64,000 nt of DNA from Mycobacterium colombiense CECT 3035 (GCF_002105755.1 NZ_CP020821.1:3844001-3908000); one strand, 5' to 3'; numbered from the stretch's first letter, positions 40,878 to 51,367 are shown. Numbers and translations are program-made. Notes: generated by a model not told the origin, from the letters alone.

Positions 40878-42428
40878 GTGCAGGTCACCAGCGTCGGCCA
40901 CGCCGGATTTCTAATCCAGACCCAAGCGGGCAGCATCCTTTGCGACCCGTGGGTCAATCCCGCCTATTTCGCGTCGTGGTTCCCGTTCCCGGACAACAGC
41001 GCACTGGACTGGAACGCCCTGGGTGACTGCGACTACCTCTACGTGTCGCACCTGCACAAAGACCATTTCGACGCGCAGAATCTGGCCGAGCACGTCAACA
41101 AGGACGCGGTGGTGCTGCTGCCGGACTTCCCGGTGCCCGACCTGCGAAACGAGTTGGAAAAGCTGGGTTTTCACCGGTTCTTCGAGACCAGCGACTCGGT
41201 CAAGCACCGGATCGGCGGTCCCAAGGGCGAGCTCGACGTCATGATCATCGCGCTGCGGGCGCCCGCCGACGGCCCGATCGGCGATTCGGCGCTGTTGGTT
41301 TCCGACGGCGCGACAACGGTTTTCAACATGAACGACGCCCGGCCCGTGGACCTGGACGTGCTGGCGTCCGAGTTCGGGCACATCGACGTGCACATGCTGC
41401 AGTACTCGGGTGCGATCTGGTACCCGATGGTCTATGACATGCCGGCGCGCGCCAAGGAGTCCTTCGGTGTCCAGAAGCGGCAACGGCAGATGGACCGCGC
41501 CCGCCAGTACCTCGCCCAGGTCGGGGCGACGTGGGTGGTGCCGTCCGCGGGCCCACCGTGCTTCCTGGACCCTGAGCTGCGTGACCTCAACGACGACCAC
41601 GGGGACCCGGCCAACATCTTCCCCGACCAGATGGTGTTCCTGGACCAGATGCGCAGGCACGGCAACGACGGGGGGCTGCTGATGATCCCCGGGTCGACCG
41701 CCGACTTCACCGGCTCCACCCTGAATTCGCTGACTCACCCGCTGCCCACCGACGAGGTCGAGGCCATCTTCACCACGGGCAAGGCCGACTACATCGCCGA
41801 CTACGCCGAGCGGATGGCCCCGGTCGTCGCCGCGCAGCGGGCCGGCTGGGCGCCGGCCACCGGGGAGCCGCTGCTCGAGCCGCTGCGCGCCCTGTTCGAG
41901 CCGATCATGTCGCAAAGCGACGAGATCTGTGACGGCATCGGCTATCCCGTCGAGCTGGTGCTCGGTCCGGAGACCGTGATCCTGGACTTCCCGAAACGAG
42001 CTGTGCGGGAACGCATCCCGGATGAGAAGGTGCGCTACGGGTTCGCGATAGCGCCGGAGCTGGTCCGCACCGTGCTGCGCGACGGCGAGCCGGACTGGGT
42101 CAACACCATCTTCCTGTCGACCCGGTTCAGGGCCTGGCGGGTCGGCGGCTACAACGAGTACCTCTACACGTTCTTCAAATGCCTGACCGACGAACGGATC
42201 GCCTACGCCGACGGCTGGTTCGCCGAGACCCACGACGACTCGGCCTCGGTCACGCTGGACGGCTGGGAGATTCAGCGCCGCTGCCCGCACCTCAAGGCCG
42301 ACCTGTCGAAATTCGGCGTGGTCGAAGGAAACACGTTGACCTGCAACCTGCATGGCTGGCAGTGGCGACTCGACGACGGGCGCTGCCTGACCGCGAAGGG
42401 TCACCAGCTGCGGAGTTCGCGGGCGTGA
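40878..42428 (+). CDS. Metallo-beta-lactamase fold / Rieske-type fusion protein (Rv3818 homologue)
   Basis: 516 residues, equal to Rv3818, from GTG 40878 with AGGAAGG upstream. The N-terminal half has a metallo-beta-lactamase fold: LCDPWVNP near residue 21 and the metal site H58, H60, D62, H63 in SHLHKDHFD. The C-terminus has a Rieske-like cluster-binding set: C469 and H471 (CPH), and C489 and H492 (CNLH), with GWQW following. The combination resembles CMP-N-acetylneuraminate hydroxylase-like proteins (MBL plus Rieske); the substrate in mycobacteria is unknown. It would act as a cytoplasmic iron-dependent oxygenase or hydrolase. The stop overlaps the start of the small Rv3819-type gene (GTGA), so the two are coupled. 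Confidence 0.88.
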   Translation: MQVTSVGHAGFLIQTQAGSILCDPWVNPAYFASWFPFPDNSALDWNALGDCDYLYVSHLHKDHFDAQNLAEHVNKDAVVLLPDFPVPDLRNELEKLGFHRFFETSDSVKHRIGGPKGELDVMIIALRAPADGPIGDSALLVSDGATTVFNMNDARPVDLDVLASEFGHIDVHMLQYSGAIWYPMVYDMPARAKESFGVQKRQRQMDRARQYLAQVGATWVVPSAGPPCFLDPELRDLNDDHGDPANIFPDQMVFLDQMRRHGNDGGLLMIPGSTADFTGSTLNSLTHPLPTDEVEAIFTTGKADYIADYAERMAPVVAAQRAGWAPATGEPLLEPLRALFEPIMSQSDEICDGIGYPVELVLGPETVILDFPKRAVRERIPDEKVRYGFAIAPELVRTVLRDGEPDWVNTIFLSTRFRAWRVGGYNEYLYTFFKCLTDERIAYADGWFAETHDDSASVTLDGWEIQRRCPHLKADLSKFGVVEGNTLTCNLHGWQWRLDDGRCLTAKGHQLRSSRA

Positions 42429-42757
42429 ACGACTCCTACGACGACGGACTGGTCCAGCTGGACCGCGCGGCGATCACGTTGCGCCGCTACCACTTTCCGT
42501 CGGGCACGTCGAAGGTGATCACGCTCGACGCGATCCGCGGGTACAAGGCCGAAGACCTGGGCATCTTCACCCAGCGGTTCCGGATCTGGGGCAGCTCGGA
42601 CTTTCGCCGCTGGCTCCCGCTGGACATCGGCAGGCCCTTCAAGTCGACGCTGATCACGCTGGATGTGCCGGGCACGCGACCCTCCCCCGCCTTCACCCCG
42701 GCGCGCCCCGACGAGTTCACCGACCTGTTGGACGAGCTGCTCCGGCGGCGCGGCTAG
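42425..42757 (+). CDS. Small conserved protein (Rv3819 homologue), unknown function
   Basis: 110 residues from GTG 42425, which overlaps the stop of the MBL-Rieske gene; this start is preferred over upstream in-frame starts because of the overlap and the known length (111 aa in Rv3819). The sequence (ITLRRYHFPSGTSKVITLDAIRGY, RFRIWGSSDFRRWLPLD, KSTLITLDVPGTRPSPAFTP) looks like a small PH-like beta-barrel. No catalytic residues are evident. Tight coupling suggests it works with the MBL-Rieske protein. It converges on papA2 with a four-base overlap of the two ends. Confidence 0.85.
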   Translation: MNDSYDDGLVQLDRAAITLRRYHFPSGTSKVITLDAIRGYKAEDLGIFTQRFRIWGSSDFRRWLPLDIGRPFKSTLITLDVPGTRPSPAFTPARPDEFTDLLDELLRRRG

Positions 42758-44172
42758 GACGCGCGCGACTGCGCGAATGGCCGGCTGCCGCGCCGGCAGT
42801 TGGCCACCCGGGCGTAGACCGATTTCATGGCCGCGACGTAGCCGGCGATGGATTGGCCCGCGATCGGGTTGTCCGGGAACAGCACCGTTACCTTGGTTTC
42901 CTGCTGCAGCCGGGTCACCCACATCGACACCTGATGCGACACCCGTCCTTCGTCATAGATCCGGAAGTTCAAGTCGGAGTTGGCAACAGATGACAACGGG
43001 GCGATGCTGGCATCCAGGAACGACATGACGAAATTGCCCGGCCGCGGCCTGCCGAGGCCCGCCTGTGGGGGCGCCAACTGCAGCACGCGGTCGAACGGCA
43101 CGGTGGCCAGCTCGATGCCGGAATCGAAGGACACCTGCGCGCAGCGCGCCACGTCGTCGAAATGGCCCGCGGCGTCGGGCACGCTCACCGGGACCAGGCC
43201 GGTGAACCAGCCCGTGGTCATCAGCTCCGTCGGCGTCCTGCGGGTATCGGTCGTCGTGACGACGGAAAAGCTTCCGGCACCGGTCAATTGGTGCTGGGTG
43301 AGGGCGGCGCAACCGAACACCCCGCCGCTGAACCGGGCCCCGGCGGCGACGCACGCGGCCTCGAAGCGGTCGGTCTCGTGCTCGTCCATCAGCGTCTCGG
43401 TGACCAGCCGGCCGGCATACGGCACCGACAGGTCGCCCAGCGCCAACGGGAAGTGCGGCAGGGTCCCGCCGTTGCCGGCGGCGAAATCGATCCATCGCCG
43501 CACCGCCGGGGAGTTCGGCGTCAGGGCGCTCATCTCCGCGCGCTGGCGCTCGCAGTAATCGCCGTAGCGGCCCGCTTCCGGAAGTTCGATCGGCGCGTCG
43601 CCACCCACCAGGGCCGCGTACATCAGATGGATTTCGCTGAACAGCACGCCGACGATCATGGGATCGACGCACAGGTGGGCGATGCTCGCATAAAAGGTGA
43701 AGCGGTCAGCGCCCTGGACGACGCCGAAGAAGAAACAGTCCCACTGCAGCGGGTGCGGCGACGAGATGTGCTCGCGCAATTCCCGCGGCGTCATGCCCGC
43801 GTGCTCCACCGGAACCAGCTCGATGTCGGCCGGATCGGCCATGGTGTGGCGCACGATGCGCTCGGCGTCGTCGCACTCGAACCAACTGTGGTACGTGTCG
43901 TGGCGGCGGATGTGGGCGTTGATCGCGTAATTCATGGCGCGGACATCGCACCGGCCGGGGATATCCCACGTGAAGATCATCAGCCGCGACATGTCCAGGC
44001 CACGGGCGCGATGATCGCTGTACCGGCGAAGGTGCTGGGCTTGCTGATAGCTGGGCGGCACCGTACTGACTGGCGCTTCGCACGCTTTGGCGTTTGCCGC
44101 GGGGGTTGCGTGCCAACAGATCACGGGGCCCGGATCGGGGATCCAGTCGCGGAGCGTCGTTATGCCGAACAT
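42754..44172 (-). CDS. papA2: PapA2-like acyltransferase (trehalose-glycolipid acylation)
   Basis: 472 residues (468 in M. tuberculosis) from ATG 44172 (MFGITTLRDWIPDPGPVICWH), the expected start. Condensation-domain-like acyltransferase with the HX3D motif at H166 and D170 (HLCVD), the SFLDASIAPL segment near 400 and RVSHQVSMWV (structural DFGWG-region equivalent). In M. tuberculosis PapA2 puts the first palmitoyl group on trehalose-2-sulfate in sulfolipid-1 synthesis. MAC is not known for sulfolipid-1, so the acceptor here may be trehalose or another glycolipid. The C-terminus has an Arg/Ser-rich tail. Identity with PapA2 is high by eye and the locus order is conserved. Confidence 0.92.
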   Translation of the reverse strand: MFGITTLRDWIPDPGPVICWHATPAANAKACEAPVSTVPPSYQQAQHLRRYSDHRARGLDMSRLMIFTWDIPGRCDVRAMNYAINAHIRRHDTYHSWFECDDAERIVRHTMADPADIELVPVEHAGMTPRELREHISSPHPLQWDCFFFGVVQGADRFTFYASIAHLCVDPMIVGVLFSEIHLMYAALVGGDAPIELPEAGRYGDYCERQRAEMSALTPNSPAVRRWIDFAAGNGGTLPHFPLALGDLSVPYAGRLVTETLMDEHETDRFEAACVAAGARFSGGVFGCAALTQHQLTGAGSFSVVTTTDTRRTPTELMTTGWFTGLVPVSVPDAAGHFDDVARCAQVSFDSGIELATVPFDRVLQLAPPQAGLGRPRPGNFVMSFLDASIAPLSSVANSDLNFRIYDEGRVSHQVSMWVTRLQQETKVTVLFPDNPIAGQSIAGYVAAMKSVYARVANCRRGSRPFAQSRAS

Positions 44173-44512
44173 CGAATGCGTCTGCACCTCCGCGCTATTC
44201 GGCCGGGTCCGGCTCGCGTTCGCACGGCCCGCCAGCCAAGGTGTTCGGCGGGCCACGGCACCGTACCCACCGAAACCCGTTGCGGGGACGCAGGTAACGG
44301 CCGACCGGACCGGCATGCCCAGCCGCCCCGAATGGTCAGCATAACGGATGAGGCGGGCGGGCGCATCAGCAAAACGCCCGGGGAGGGCGTTACGCAGAAA
44401 TGAACGACGGATTACGAACTGCCCCTTGTTCATGGCGTTTTCATCGATGTGCGCGGTGGTTGCCACCGCGTCCGCCTCCATAACGCCCGCCGGCGGAGTA
44501 CGGTTGCCCAGC
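44173..44512. promoter_or_regulatory. papA2-gap divergent intergenic region
   Basis: 340 bases between divergent starts. Open frames cross it in both directions as extensions of papA2 and gap but lack conserved sequence. The stretch 44395-44455 is less GC-rich than its surroundings and is a fair promoter zone for gap. I see no clear operator, repeat or terminator. Confidence 0.4.
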
Positions 44513-45229
44513 ATGTGGATCACCGTGCTGATACTGGCGGGTTCGGTGATCTTCGAGCCGATCCGGCTCGGCTTGGTGGTTTTGTTGCTGAGTAGGAAAC
44601 GTCCGCTCCGGCAGCTGTTGGTGTTCTGTTGCGGCGGCCTCACAATGGGCTCCGGTGTGGGCCTGGTCGTGTTGTTCGTGCTGCGGGCCGCGCCGGTGTT
44701 CGGACATGTGAGCGTGGCGCAGGTCCAACTCGCCTCGGGATTCGTCGCTTTGCTGATCGCCGCCGCGATCGCCGCAAACACCGTGCGGCACAAGCCCGTC
44801 CGGCGATCTCCAGCGAACGCCGAGGCCGCCGGCGGCGGAGTTGCTCTGCTGGAACGGACGCAGCCCGGCGCCCTGGCGAAGTTGACCGGCCGGGCACGCG
44901 CCTTCCTGCAGGGTGACTCGCTGCGGGTGGCGTGGGTTAGCGGCCTGGGGGCGGCGCTGCCGTCGGCCAACTACATGGCGTCGATGGCCGCCATCCTCGC
45001 GTCCCACGCCGGGGCGGTCACGCAGGCTCAGGCCGTCGTGGCGTACAACCTGGTGGCGTTCACCGTGGCGGAGATCCCGCTTGTCAGTTGCCTACTCGCG
45101 CCGCGCCGGACCCGCGCGTCGATGGTCGCGCTGCAGACCTGGTTGCGTTCCCGTACCCGGGGCGACATCGCCGCGTTGATCGCGACAGGCGGCGCCGCGA
45201 TGCTCGCGCTTGGGTTGACCAGCCTTTAG
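44513..45229 (+). CDS. GAP-like integral membrane protein (Sap, Rv3821 homologue)
   Basis: 238 residues (237 in Rv3821) from ATG 44513 (MWITVLILAGSVIFEP). Six hydrophobic segments (about 2-20, 35-55, 70-90, 140-165, 170-190, 215-235), separated by a basic loop at 92-125 (RHKPVRRSPANAEA). Belongs to the GPL-addressing-protein (Gap)/Sap family that helps move glycolipids across the envelope together with MmpL transporters; in M. tuberculosis Sap influences sulfolipid-1 export with MmpL8. The context with papA1, papA2, chp1 and mmpL8 homologues supports the same role for an unknown trehalose glycolipid. Confidence 0.9.
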   Translation: MWITVLILAGSVIFEPIRLGLVVLLLSRKRPLRQLLVFCCGGLTMGSGVGLVVLFVLRAAPVFGHVSVAQVQLASGFVALLIAAAIAANTVRHKPVRRSPANAEAAGGGVALLERTQPGALAKLTGRARAFLQGDSLRVAWVSGLGAALPSANYMASMAAILASHAGAVTQAQAVVAYNLVAFTVAEIPLVSCLLAPRRTRASMVALQTWLRSRTRGDIAALIATGGAAMLALGLTSL

Positions 45230-45296
45230 GCCGGGGTAGACTTCCGTGCTGAGCTGCCAACCGCCCAATCCGACTGACCGAGGCAGGTAGCGCGAA

Positions 45297-46433
45297 TTGT
45301 TCTGCCACACCGTGAATGGGCTGCTGGCCGGGTCGGCCGCGGCGGGAATGCTCGCCGTGTCAATGACTTTCGGGGATGGTGTGGCGTCCGCCGATACCGC
45401 GTTGATCGTCCCGGGCACCGCGCCCTCCCCCTACGGCCCGCTCCGGTCGCTCTACCACTTCAACCCCGCGACGGCGCCGCAGATCGACGCGAACTACTAC
45501 AGCCCGGACGCCACCCGGCGCGTCATCTCCTACCCCGCCAGCTTCTGGCCGGTCACCGGACTGAACTCGCCGACGGTCGACAGCTCGGTCAACACCGGAA
45601 CCAACAACCTCGATGCGGCCATCCGCGGCACCGGCGGGCCCATCTCCGTGGCCGGCCTGTCGCAGGGCACGCTGGCGCTGGATCGTGAACAGGCCCGCCT
45701 GGCGCGCGATCCCGGCGCACCGCCGCCGGATCAACTGACCTTCATCAAGGCGGGCGACCCGAACAACCTGCTGGCCAAGGCGTTCGGGCCGGGGGCGCAC
45801 GTGCCCATCATCGACTACACCGTGCCGCAGCCGGTGGAAAGCCAGTACCGCACCGTCAACATCGTCGGCCAGTACGACCCGTTTTCCGATCCGCCCAACC
45901 ACCCGGGCAACCTGCTCGCCGACCTGAACGCGATCTGCGCGGGCGGGTATTACGGCCACAGCGCCACGGCGTTCTCCGATCCGTCCCGGGTGGCGCCCTG
46001 GGACATCAGGCGGGAAACCAACAGCCTGGGCGGCACCACCACGACCTACTTCATCCGCAACCCGCAGCTGCCGCTGGCGCGCGCCCTGGTGGACGGCGCC
46101 GGCATGCCGCCGGAGGCGGTCGGTCCGATCGACGCGGCGCTGCGCCCGCTCATCGACCGGGCGTACGACCCGGGTCCCGCGCACAATCCCGTGCAGATCA
46201 TCAACGGGATCGCCCATATCCCCACCATCTTCACCGCGGTCAACGTCCCCCTGCGGGCGACCTCGTGGGGGCTCAACGCGGCATCCGGCGCCCTCGGCGT
46301 CGCCAACGCGGCCCGCGGCGTCGGCGCGCTCACCTCCGGCCCGAGGGTCGGGCCTCGGGTCGGGCCCAAACTCATCAAGGGCAAGGGCCTGCTCCCGACG
46401 GCCGCCCGCCTGCTGCTCAGGAGCAAGAGGTAG
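45297..46433 (+). CDS. Chp1-like acyltransferase with PE-PPE domain (Rv3822 homologue)
   Basis: 378 residues from TTG 45297, with AGGCAGG upstream; a rarer start, and GTG 45312 (VNGLLAGS) is an alternative. Residues 6-32 form a signal or membrane anchor. The PE-PPE/alpha-beta hydrolase domain begins at ALIVPGTAPSPYG and has the nucleophile S122 in AGLSQG; DPNNLL and VNIVGQYDPFSDPP include the probable acid residue. In M. tuberculosis Chp1 transfers acyl groups between precursors to complete sulfolipid-1 at the membrane, coupled with MmpL8. Positive tail GPKLIKGKG and LLLRSKR may sit at the cytoplasmic face. Converges on mmpL8 with three bases between. Confidence 0.88.
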   Translation: MFCHTVNGLLAGSAAAGMLAVSMTFGDGVASADTALIVPGTAPSPYGPLRSLYHFNPATAPQIDANYYSPDATRRVISYPASFWPVTGLNSPTVDSSVNTGTNNLDAAIRGTGGPISVAGLSQGTLALDREQARLARDPGAPPPDQLTFIKAGDPNNLLAKAFGPGAHVPIIDYTVPQPVESQYRTVNIVGQYDPFSDPPNHPGNLLADLNAICAGGYYGHSATAFSDPSRVAPWDIRRETNSLGGTTTTYFIRNPQLPLARALVDGAGMPPEAVGPIDAALRPLIDRAYDPGPAHNPVQIINGIAHIPTIFTAVNVPLRATSWGLNAASGALGVANAARGVGALTSGPRVGPRVGPKLIKGKGLLPTAARLLLRSKR

Positions 46434-46436
46434 GCG

Positions 46437-49400
46437 TCAGAGCCGCAGCCCCTCGTGCGGTGAGAAGCCGACCAGATCGTCGAGCATCCAGCGCGGCGAC
46501 CTCTCCGAGTCGGGCAGCAGGGGCTTGCGCGAGCGCGGGCCGCGGCGGCGTCGCGGCCGCCGAACGATCGGCCGCCAGCCCGTGGGCCTCCACCAGTTCG
46601 CTTGTCCCACAAGCACTGCGATCGCCGGCACCGTGACGGTGCGCAACAAGAACGTGTCCAGCAGCAGCCCGGCGCCCAGCACGAAGCCGCTCTGGATGAC
46701 GTTGGTCAAGCTGGCGAACACCAGCCCGAACATCGAGGCGGCCATGATCAGCCCCGCCGCGGTGATCACCCCGCCGGTCGATCCGACGGTGCGGATGACA
46801 CCGGATCGCATGCCGAGCTTGGACTCGTCGCGCATCCGCGAGATCAGCAGCATGTTGTAGTCGGCGCCCACCGCGACCAAGATGACGAAGGTCAATCCCG
46901 GCACGCTCCAATGCATTTCCCCACCGAGGAGGAACTGGAAGACGATGACGCCGATGCCGAGGGCCGACAGGTAGGAGACGATCACCGAACCGATCAGGTA
47001 CAGCGGCGCAACCACCGCGCGCAGCAGCGCGATCAGAATGAGCAGCACGACGCCGACCGTCATCATGATGATCAAGCGCAGGTCATGTCCGTAGTAGTCG
47101 CGAGTCTCCTTGACGAAGACGGGTAGCCCCACCGTCGATACCGCGGCATCGGCCAGCGTGGTGTTCGGCTGGGCCCCCGCGGCCGCCGACATCATCGCGC
47201 TGACCTGATCCATCGCGGCGCCGCTGAACGGGTTGAAGTCGGTCTGGATCAGATAGCGCACCGCGTGCCCGTCGGGCGAGACGAAGGCGGCCGCGAACTT
47301 CCTCAGTTGTTCGGTGTTCGTCCCGCCCAACAGCCCCTGCACCTCGCCCGGCAGCGCGGCGGGCCGGTCGCCGGCGCCGGTCGCGTACGACAACGCCTGC
47401 GCGGGAATGTAAAAGCCCGACATCGCCGGCGTCGTCGCGTCGTTTTTCATGCCCATCAGGAACGCCGACGCCTCGCCCAGCCCGAAGCCCATCTTCTTGA
47501 CCTGGTCGACCAGTTGCGCCACCCCGTCGGCCAGCTGCCGGCTGCCGTCGGCCAGCGTGTTGGTGCCCTGCTGCAAGAAGTTGATCTTGGCCCGCATGCC
47601 GCCGGGGGTGCCCATGCCCAGCGAGCCCATCGCGCCGATCGCGGTGGACAGCGCGCGGCGCAGCCCGGACACGGTCGCGGCCAGGCTTTGCACGGCCTGG
47701 GTCGCCTTCAGCTGTCGAGCCAGCTCGGAGATCTTGCCCAGCGTGCCGTCGTCGCGCGCCGTGACCAGCCGCTGCAGTTCGGTGCGGGCGTTGACGCAGG
47801 CGGGTTCGGCGCTGCACATCGGGCTGTTGTCGAGCGCCCCCAGCACCGGGGCGGCCCATTCGGAGTTGTTGGCGACGAAGTTCGAGTTCGCCCCGATCGC
47901 GTCGCCGAGCGAGCGCATGCCGCTGACGAGTTTCTCGGCACCGTCGAGTTCGGCGAGCGCGCGATTCCCGCCGAACGCGTTCTGCAGGAAGCCCAGCGCG
48001 TCGACCACGCCGCTCACGGCGGACACGGCCTGGTTGACCTGGGTGCGCACGTCGCTGAGCTTGCCGGCCATCAGGTTGGCCCCGCCCGCCAGCTTGTCGA
48101 GATCGCCGGTGTGATCGGTGATTTGCCTGGAGCCCTGGTCCAGCTTGTCGCCCACCTCGCCGGCCTGCCAAGACGTCCTGGCCTGCTCCAGCGATTGCCC
48201 GGTGGGCCGGGTGATGCCGCGCACGCTCGCCACGCCCGGCACCTGGCTCACCCGCTGCGCCATCTGCTCGAGGTCGGCCAGCGCCCTGGGCGTCCGCAGG
48301 TCGTGTGGCGACTGGATGACCAGGTACTCCGGAATGATCAGGTTGGGCGGGAAGTGCCGGTCGAGTGCGGCGTAGCCGACGGAGCTTGCGGCGGAGGCCG
48401 GCAGCGCCTGGCGTTCGTCGTAGTTGTAGTGCGCCAATCCCGCGCAGCCGGCCAGGATCGCCAGCACCAGCACGCTGGCCAGCAGATGTGCCTTGGGCTT
48501 GCGGACGATCTGGATGCCCGAGCGCCGCCACATGCGGCGGCTGAGGTCGCGGCGCGGGGCGATCCAGCCGCGCCGTCCGGCGAGCACCAACAGCGCCGGC
48601 AGCAGGGTCACCGCGGCGGTGAACACGACGATCACCGAGATTCCCAACACCGGCCCGGCGCTTTTCAGAATCCCCAACTGGGCGAAGATCATCCCGAGAA
48701 AGGTGACCGCCACGGTGGCCGCGGAGGCCGCGATCACCTTGCCGATCGAGGCCAGCGCCCTGATGACCGCTTGATCCGAATCCAGGCCGTCGCGCAGGTA
48801 GTCGTGATAGCGACTGATCAGGAAGACCGCGTAGTCCGTTCCGGCGCCGACCATCATCCCGCTCATGAAGATGGTGGTCTGGTTGGCGATGCCCAGGCCG
48901 GCCAGCCCGACCATGGCCACCAGACGCTGAGCCACCGCCACGGACACGCCGATCATGATCAGCGGCAACGCCATGGTGACCGGGTTGCGGTAGATGACGA
49001 GCAGGATGACGAACAGCAGCACGACGATCGCCAGCTCGATCCGCGTTCTGTCCCGCTGCCCGGTCAGATTCATGTCGGCGACGGTGGCCGCGGGCCCGGT
49101 CATGTTGGCCCTCAACGTGGTTCCCGCGACGGTGCGCTCGACGATGCCGGTCACCCGCGCGTAGGCCTGTTTGGACTGCGGCGAGCTCAGCTCGCCCGGC
49201 AGGCCGACCGGCAGGATCCAGGCCTGGCGGTCCTTGCTGGTCATCAGCTCACGCAGCGGCGGTGTGCTGACGAAGTCCTGCAGCATCACCACGTCCCGGG
49301 TGTCGGCACGCAGGTCTGCGGCGAGTCTCTTGTAGGTGTCCTCGTCGGCCGGGCTCAGGCCCTTCGCATCGCTGAGCAGCACCACCGCAATGCTTTCCGA

Positions 49401-49655
49401 CGCGGGCTCGTGGAAGACCTTCGTCATGTTCTCGGTCGCGACCAGCACCGGGGCGTCGTTCGGCAGCATGTCCACCGGGTGCCGCTGGGAGATCTCCTGC
49501 AGCGACGGCAAGGTCAGCGAGAGCACACCGACGAGCGCAGCCCAGAGAGCGATGACCAGCCACGGCCACCGCGCGATCCAGCCCCCCAGCCGCGGGAAGA
49601 GCCCCACCGATTGGTCCGGGCCGGGTTGGCCGCTGTTCGCTGTCCGCCGTGACAT
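46437..49655 (-). CDS. mmpL8: MmpL8-like RND lipid transporter
   Basis: 1072 residues (1089 in M. tuberculosis MmpL8) from ATG 49655. RND topology: helix 1 near residue 30-48, first periplasmic porter domain about 50-205, helices 2-6 about 208-370, a second periplasmic domain of about 350 residues (420-810) with coiled-coil-like heptads, helices 7-12 about 850-1020, and a basic cytoplasmic tail ([13 protein letters not shown]). Proton-relay Asp-Tyr pairs are intact: D274-Y275 ([10 protein letters not shown]) and D932-Y933 (GADYNMLL). MmpL8 exports the diacylated sulfolipid precursor. The gene order papA1-mmpL8-(chp1)-(gap)-(papA2) matches M. tuberculosis, which favours MmpL8 over MmpL10. Confidence 0.9.
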   Translation of the reverse strand: MSRRTANSGQPGPDQSVGLFPRLGGWIARWPWLVIALWAALVGVLSLTLPSLQEISQRHPVDMLPNDAPVLVATENMTKVFHEPASESIAVVLLSDAKGLSPADEDTYKRLAADLRADTRDVVMLQDFVSTPPLRELMTSKDRQAWILPVGLPGELSSPQSKQAYARVTGIVERTVAGTTLRANMTGPAATVADMNLTGQRDRTRIELAIVVLLFVILLVIYRNPVTMALPLIMIGVSVAVAQRLVAMVGLAGLGIANQTTIFMSGMMVGAGTDYAVFLISRYHDYLRDGLDSDQAVIRALASIGKVIAASAATVAVTFLGMIFAQLGILKSAGPVLGISVIVVFTAAVTLLPALLVLAGRRGWIAPRRDLSRRMWRRSGIQIVRKPKAHLLASVLVLAILAGCAGLAHYNYDERQALPASAASSVGYAALDRHFPPNLIIPEYLVIQSPHDLRTPRALADLEQMAQRVSQVPGVASVRGITRPTGQSLEQARTSWQAGEVGDKLDQGSRQITDHTGDLDKLAGGANLMAGKLSDVRTQVNQAVSAVSGVVDALGFLQNAFGGNRALAELDGAEKLVSGMRSLGDAIGANSNFVANNSEWAAPVLGALDNSPMCSAEPACVNARTELQRLVTARDDGTLGKISELARQLKATQAVQSLAATVSGLRRALSTAIGAMGSLGMGTPGGMRAKINFLQQGTNTLADGSRQLADGVAQLVDQVKKMGFGLGEASAFLMGMKNDATTPAMSGFYIPAQALSYATGAGDRPAALPGEVQGLLGGTNTEQLRKFAAAFVSPDGHAVRYLIQTDFNPFSGAAMDQVSAMMSAAAGAQPNTTLADAAVSTVGLPVFVKETRDYYGHDLRLIIMMTVGVVLLILIALLRAVVAPLYLIGSVIVSYLSALGIGVIVFQFLLGGEMHWSVPGLTFVILVAVGADYNMLLISRMRDESKLGMRSGVIRTVGSTGGVITAAGLIMAASMFGLVFASLTNVIQSGFVLGAGLLLDTFLLRTVTVPAIAVLVGQANWWRPTGWRPIVRRPRRRRGPRSRKPLLPDSERSPRWMLDDLVGFSPHEGLRL

Positions 49656-49673
49656 TCCCAACCGCCCGCAGCG

Positions 49674-51143
49674 CTATCGTTCGAGCGTCAGCACGCGGTT
49701 TGGCGTAAACGCCCGCGCGACAACGTGTTCCCGCTCGTCTCGGCCGCCATCGGCGATCCGGACGGACGCGGATTTGATGGCCGCCAGGTACCGGCCGACG
49801 GAGTCGCGGGCAACCGCGTTGCCCGGCAACAACACGCTGGCCGCGGTCTCGTCGTAGCGGCCCACCATGGTGCTGAGCGGATAGGTGACCCGTCCGTCGC
49901 TGTGCGCACCCACGGTCATGCCCTCCAGCAATTTGGTCATCATGGAGAGCGGACTGGCTTGGGCGTCAAAGAAATTCACCAGCGAAAACAGCGGCGGCGG
50001 CGGCCGCAGCGACGGCTCCAGCTCGACAACCCGTTCGAAGGGCACCCGCGCCAGCTCGGTGCCGGAGTCGAAGGAGGCCTGCGCGCGCTGCGCGATCTCG
50101 CTGAAGGACAATCCGGCGACCGGCACGGTGACCGGGATTTGACCGGTGAACCAGCCCTGTGTGGTCAGGTCTGCCTGGGTGCTGCGGGTGTCCACCGGCG
50201 TGATGCCGTAATACGTTGGCGCGCCGGTCAACTCGTTCAGGGCCAGCGCGATGCAGGCGAACATGCCGCCGACGAAACGGGCACCCGCGCCCACGCAGGC
50301 GGTCTCGAACCGTTCGGTCTGGCCCTCGTCCAGCAGCGTCATGCTTATCAGGTCGCCGTCGTACGGCGCCGACTGAGCTCCCAGCGGTAGTGGGAATCTC
50401 GGGAAGGTGCCGTCGTTGCGTTCGGCGAAGTCGGCCCAGGCGCGCACCTGCGGCGAATCGGCGGTCAGCGCGCCGGTGTGCGCGCGCTGCCGAAGGCAGA
50501 AGTCGTCGTAGCTGCCGGCCGGCGGCAGGTCGACGGGCGGGTTCCCCCTGATCAGCTCGGCGTACATCGCCTGGAACTCCATCAGCCCCATCCCCACGAA
50601 GTGGCCGTCCGCGTGCAGATGATCGATGCTGGCGAAGAACGTGAAGGTCTCGGCGCGCTGGATGATCCCGAAGCCGAAGCACTCCCAGTGCAGCGAGTCC
50701 GGGATGGCCACGATGTGGTCGCACAACGCGGCGCTACCGAGTTCGCCGTGGTCGGTCAGGACGAACTCGATGTCGGTGGGATCGGCGATGGTGTGCCGTA
50801 CGAAGCGGCCGCCGTCCGGCGAATCCGATTGGTACTCAAACCAACTGCGGTAGGTGTCATGGCGGCGCAGGTGTGTGTTGATGACGTAGCTCATGGCGCG
50901 GAGGTCGCAGCGACCGGCAACCTCGACCGAGGCGATGAGCAGCCGGGAGTGGTCCAGCCCGCGGCCGGCCTGGTCGCGCAGGCTGCGCAGATGACGGGCC
51001 TGCACGTAGCTGGGCGGCACCTCGCTGACCGGCGCATCGAGGGCCTTGGCACGGGACGACGCTGTGGGGCCCCAGGAGAACAGCGCGCCCGGCGTGGGTT
51101 GCCATTCGTCGACCGTGCAGACATGCAATGCCCCGATCCGCAC
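49674..51143 (-). CDS. papA1: PapA1-like acyltransferase
   Basis: 489 residues (511 in M. tuberculosis) from GTG 51143 ([14 protein letters not shown]); the frame extends to 51203 but the extension is unlike PapA1. HX3D motif at H175 and D179 (HLHADG). Conserved segments [40 protein letters not shown], and [15 protein letters not shown]. In M. tuberculosis PapA1 moves the Pks2-made phthioceranoyl chain onto the PapA2 product. Pks2 is not adjacent here, so its acyl donor must come from elsewhere. It ends 18 bases before mmpL8 and is probably cotranscribed with it. The 224 bases upstream (51144-51367) show no gene or clear site. Confidence 0.9.
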   Translation of the reverse strand: MRIGALHVCTVDEWQPTPGALFSWGPTASSRAKALDAPVSEVPPSYVQARHLRSLRDQAGRGLDHSRLLIASVEVAGRCDLRAMSYVINTHLRRHDTYRSWFEYQSDSPDGGRFVRHTIADPTDIEFVLTDHGELGSAALCDHIVAIPDSLHWECFGFGIIQRAETFTFFASIDHLHADGHFVGMGLMEFQAMYAELIRGNPPVDLPPAGSYDDFCLRQRAHTGALTADSPQVRAWADFAERNDGTFPRFPLPLGAQSAPYDGDLISMTLLDEGQTERFETACVGAGARFVGGMFACIALALNELTGAPTYYGITPVDTRSTQADLTTQGWFTGQIPVTVPVAGLSFSEIAQRAQASFDSGTELARVPFERVVELEPSLRPPPPLFSLVNFFDAQASPLSMMTKLLEGMTVGAHSDGRVTYPLSTMVGRYDETAASVLLPGNAVARDSVGRYLAAIKSASVRIADGGRDEREHVVARAFTPNRVLTLER

Positions 51144-51367
51144 CACCAACTCCTGCCGTCGCGCACCGCTCCCGGCATCGGGTCGCCGAATCCTCAAACC
51201 CACACGACGTCGCGGCGGGCGCGTCAGGGCAGCGAGCCGCTCCTGAAGGACATTCCGTCAAACCCCACGGGTCGGTGCTGAGGTTCTCCGGTAGCGTAGC
51301 CCCGGTTTCGCCCCGCCGCCTGTTGGCGCGCTTCGGCGCTGACGGGTCCGCGTGGCGGCCCGCACCG

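Noticed and set aside
43673..44970. Longer papA2 start giving 738 residues
   Set aside because: ATG 44172 gives the known PapA2 N-terminus and length; the extension runs through the gap promoter and coding region.
47265..49652. Plus-strand open frame of 795 codons opposite mmpL8
   Set aside because: Antisense shadow of the MmpL gene; His/Gln/Arg-rich with no domain.
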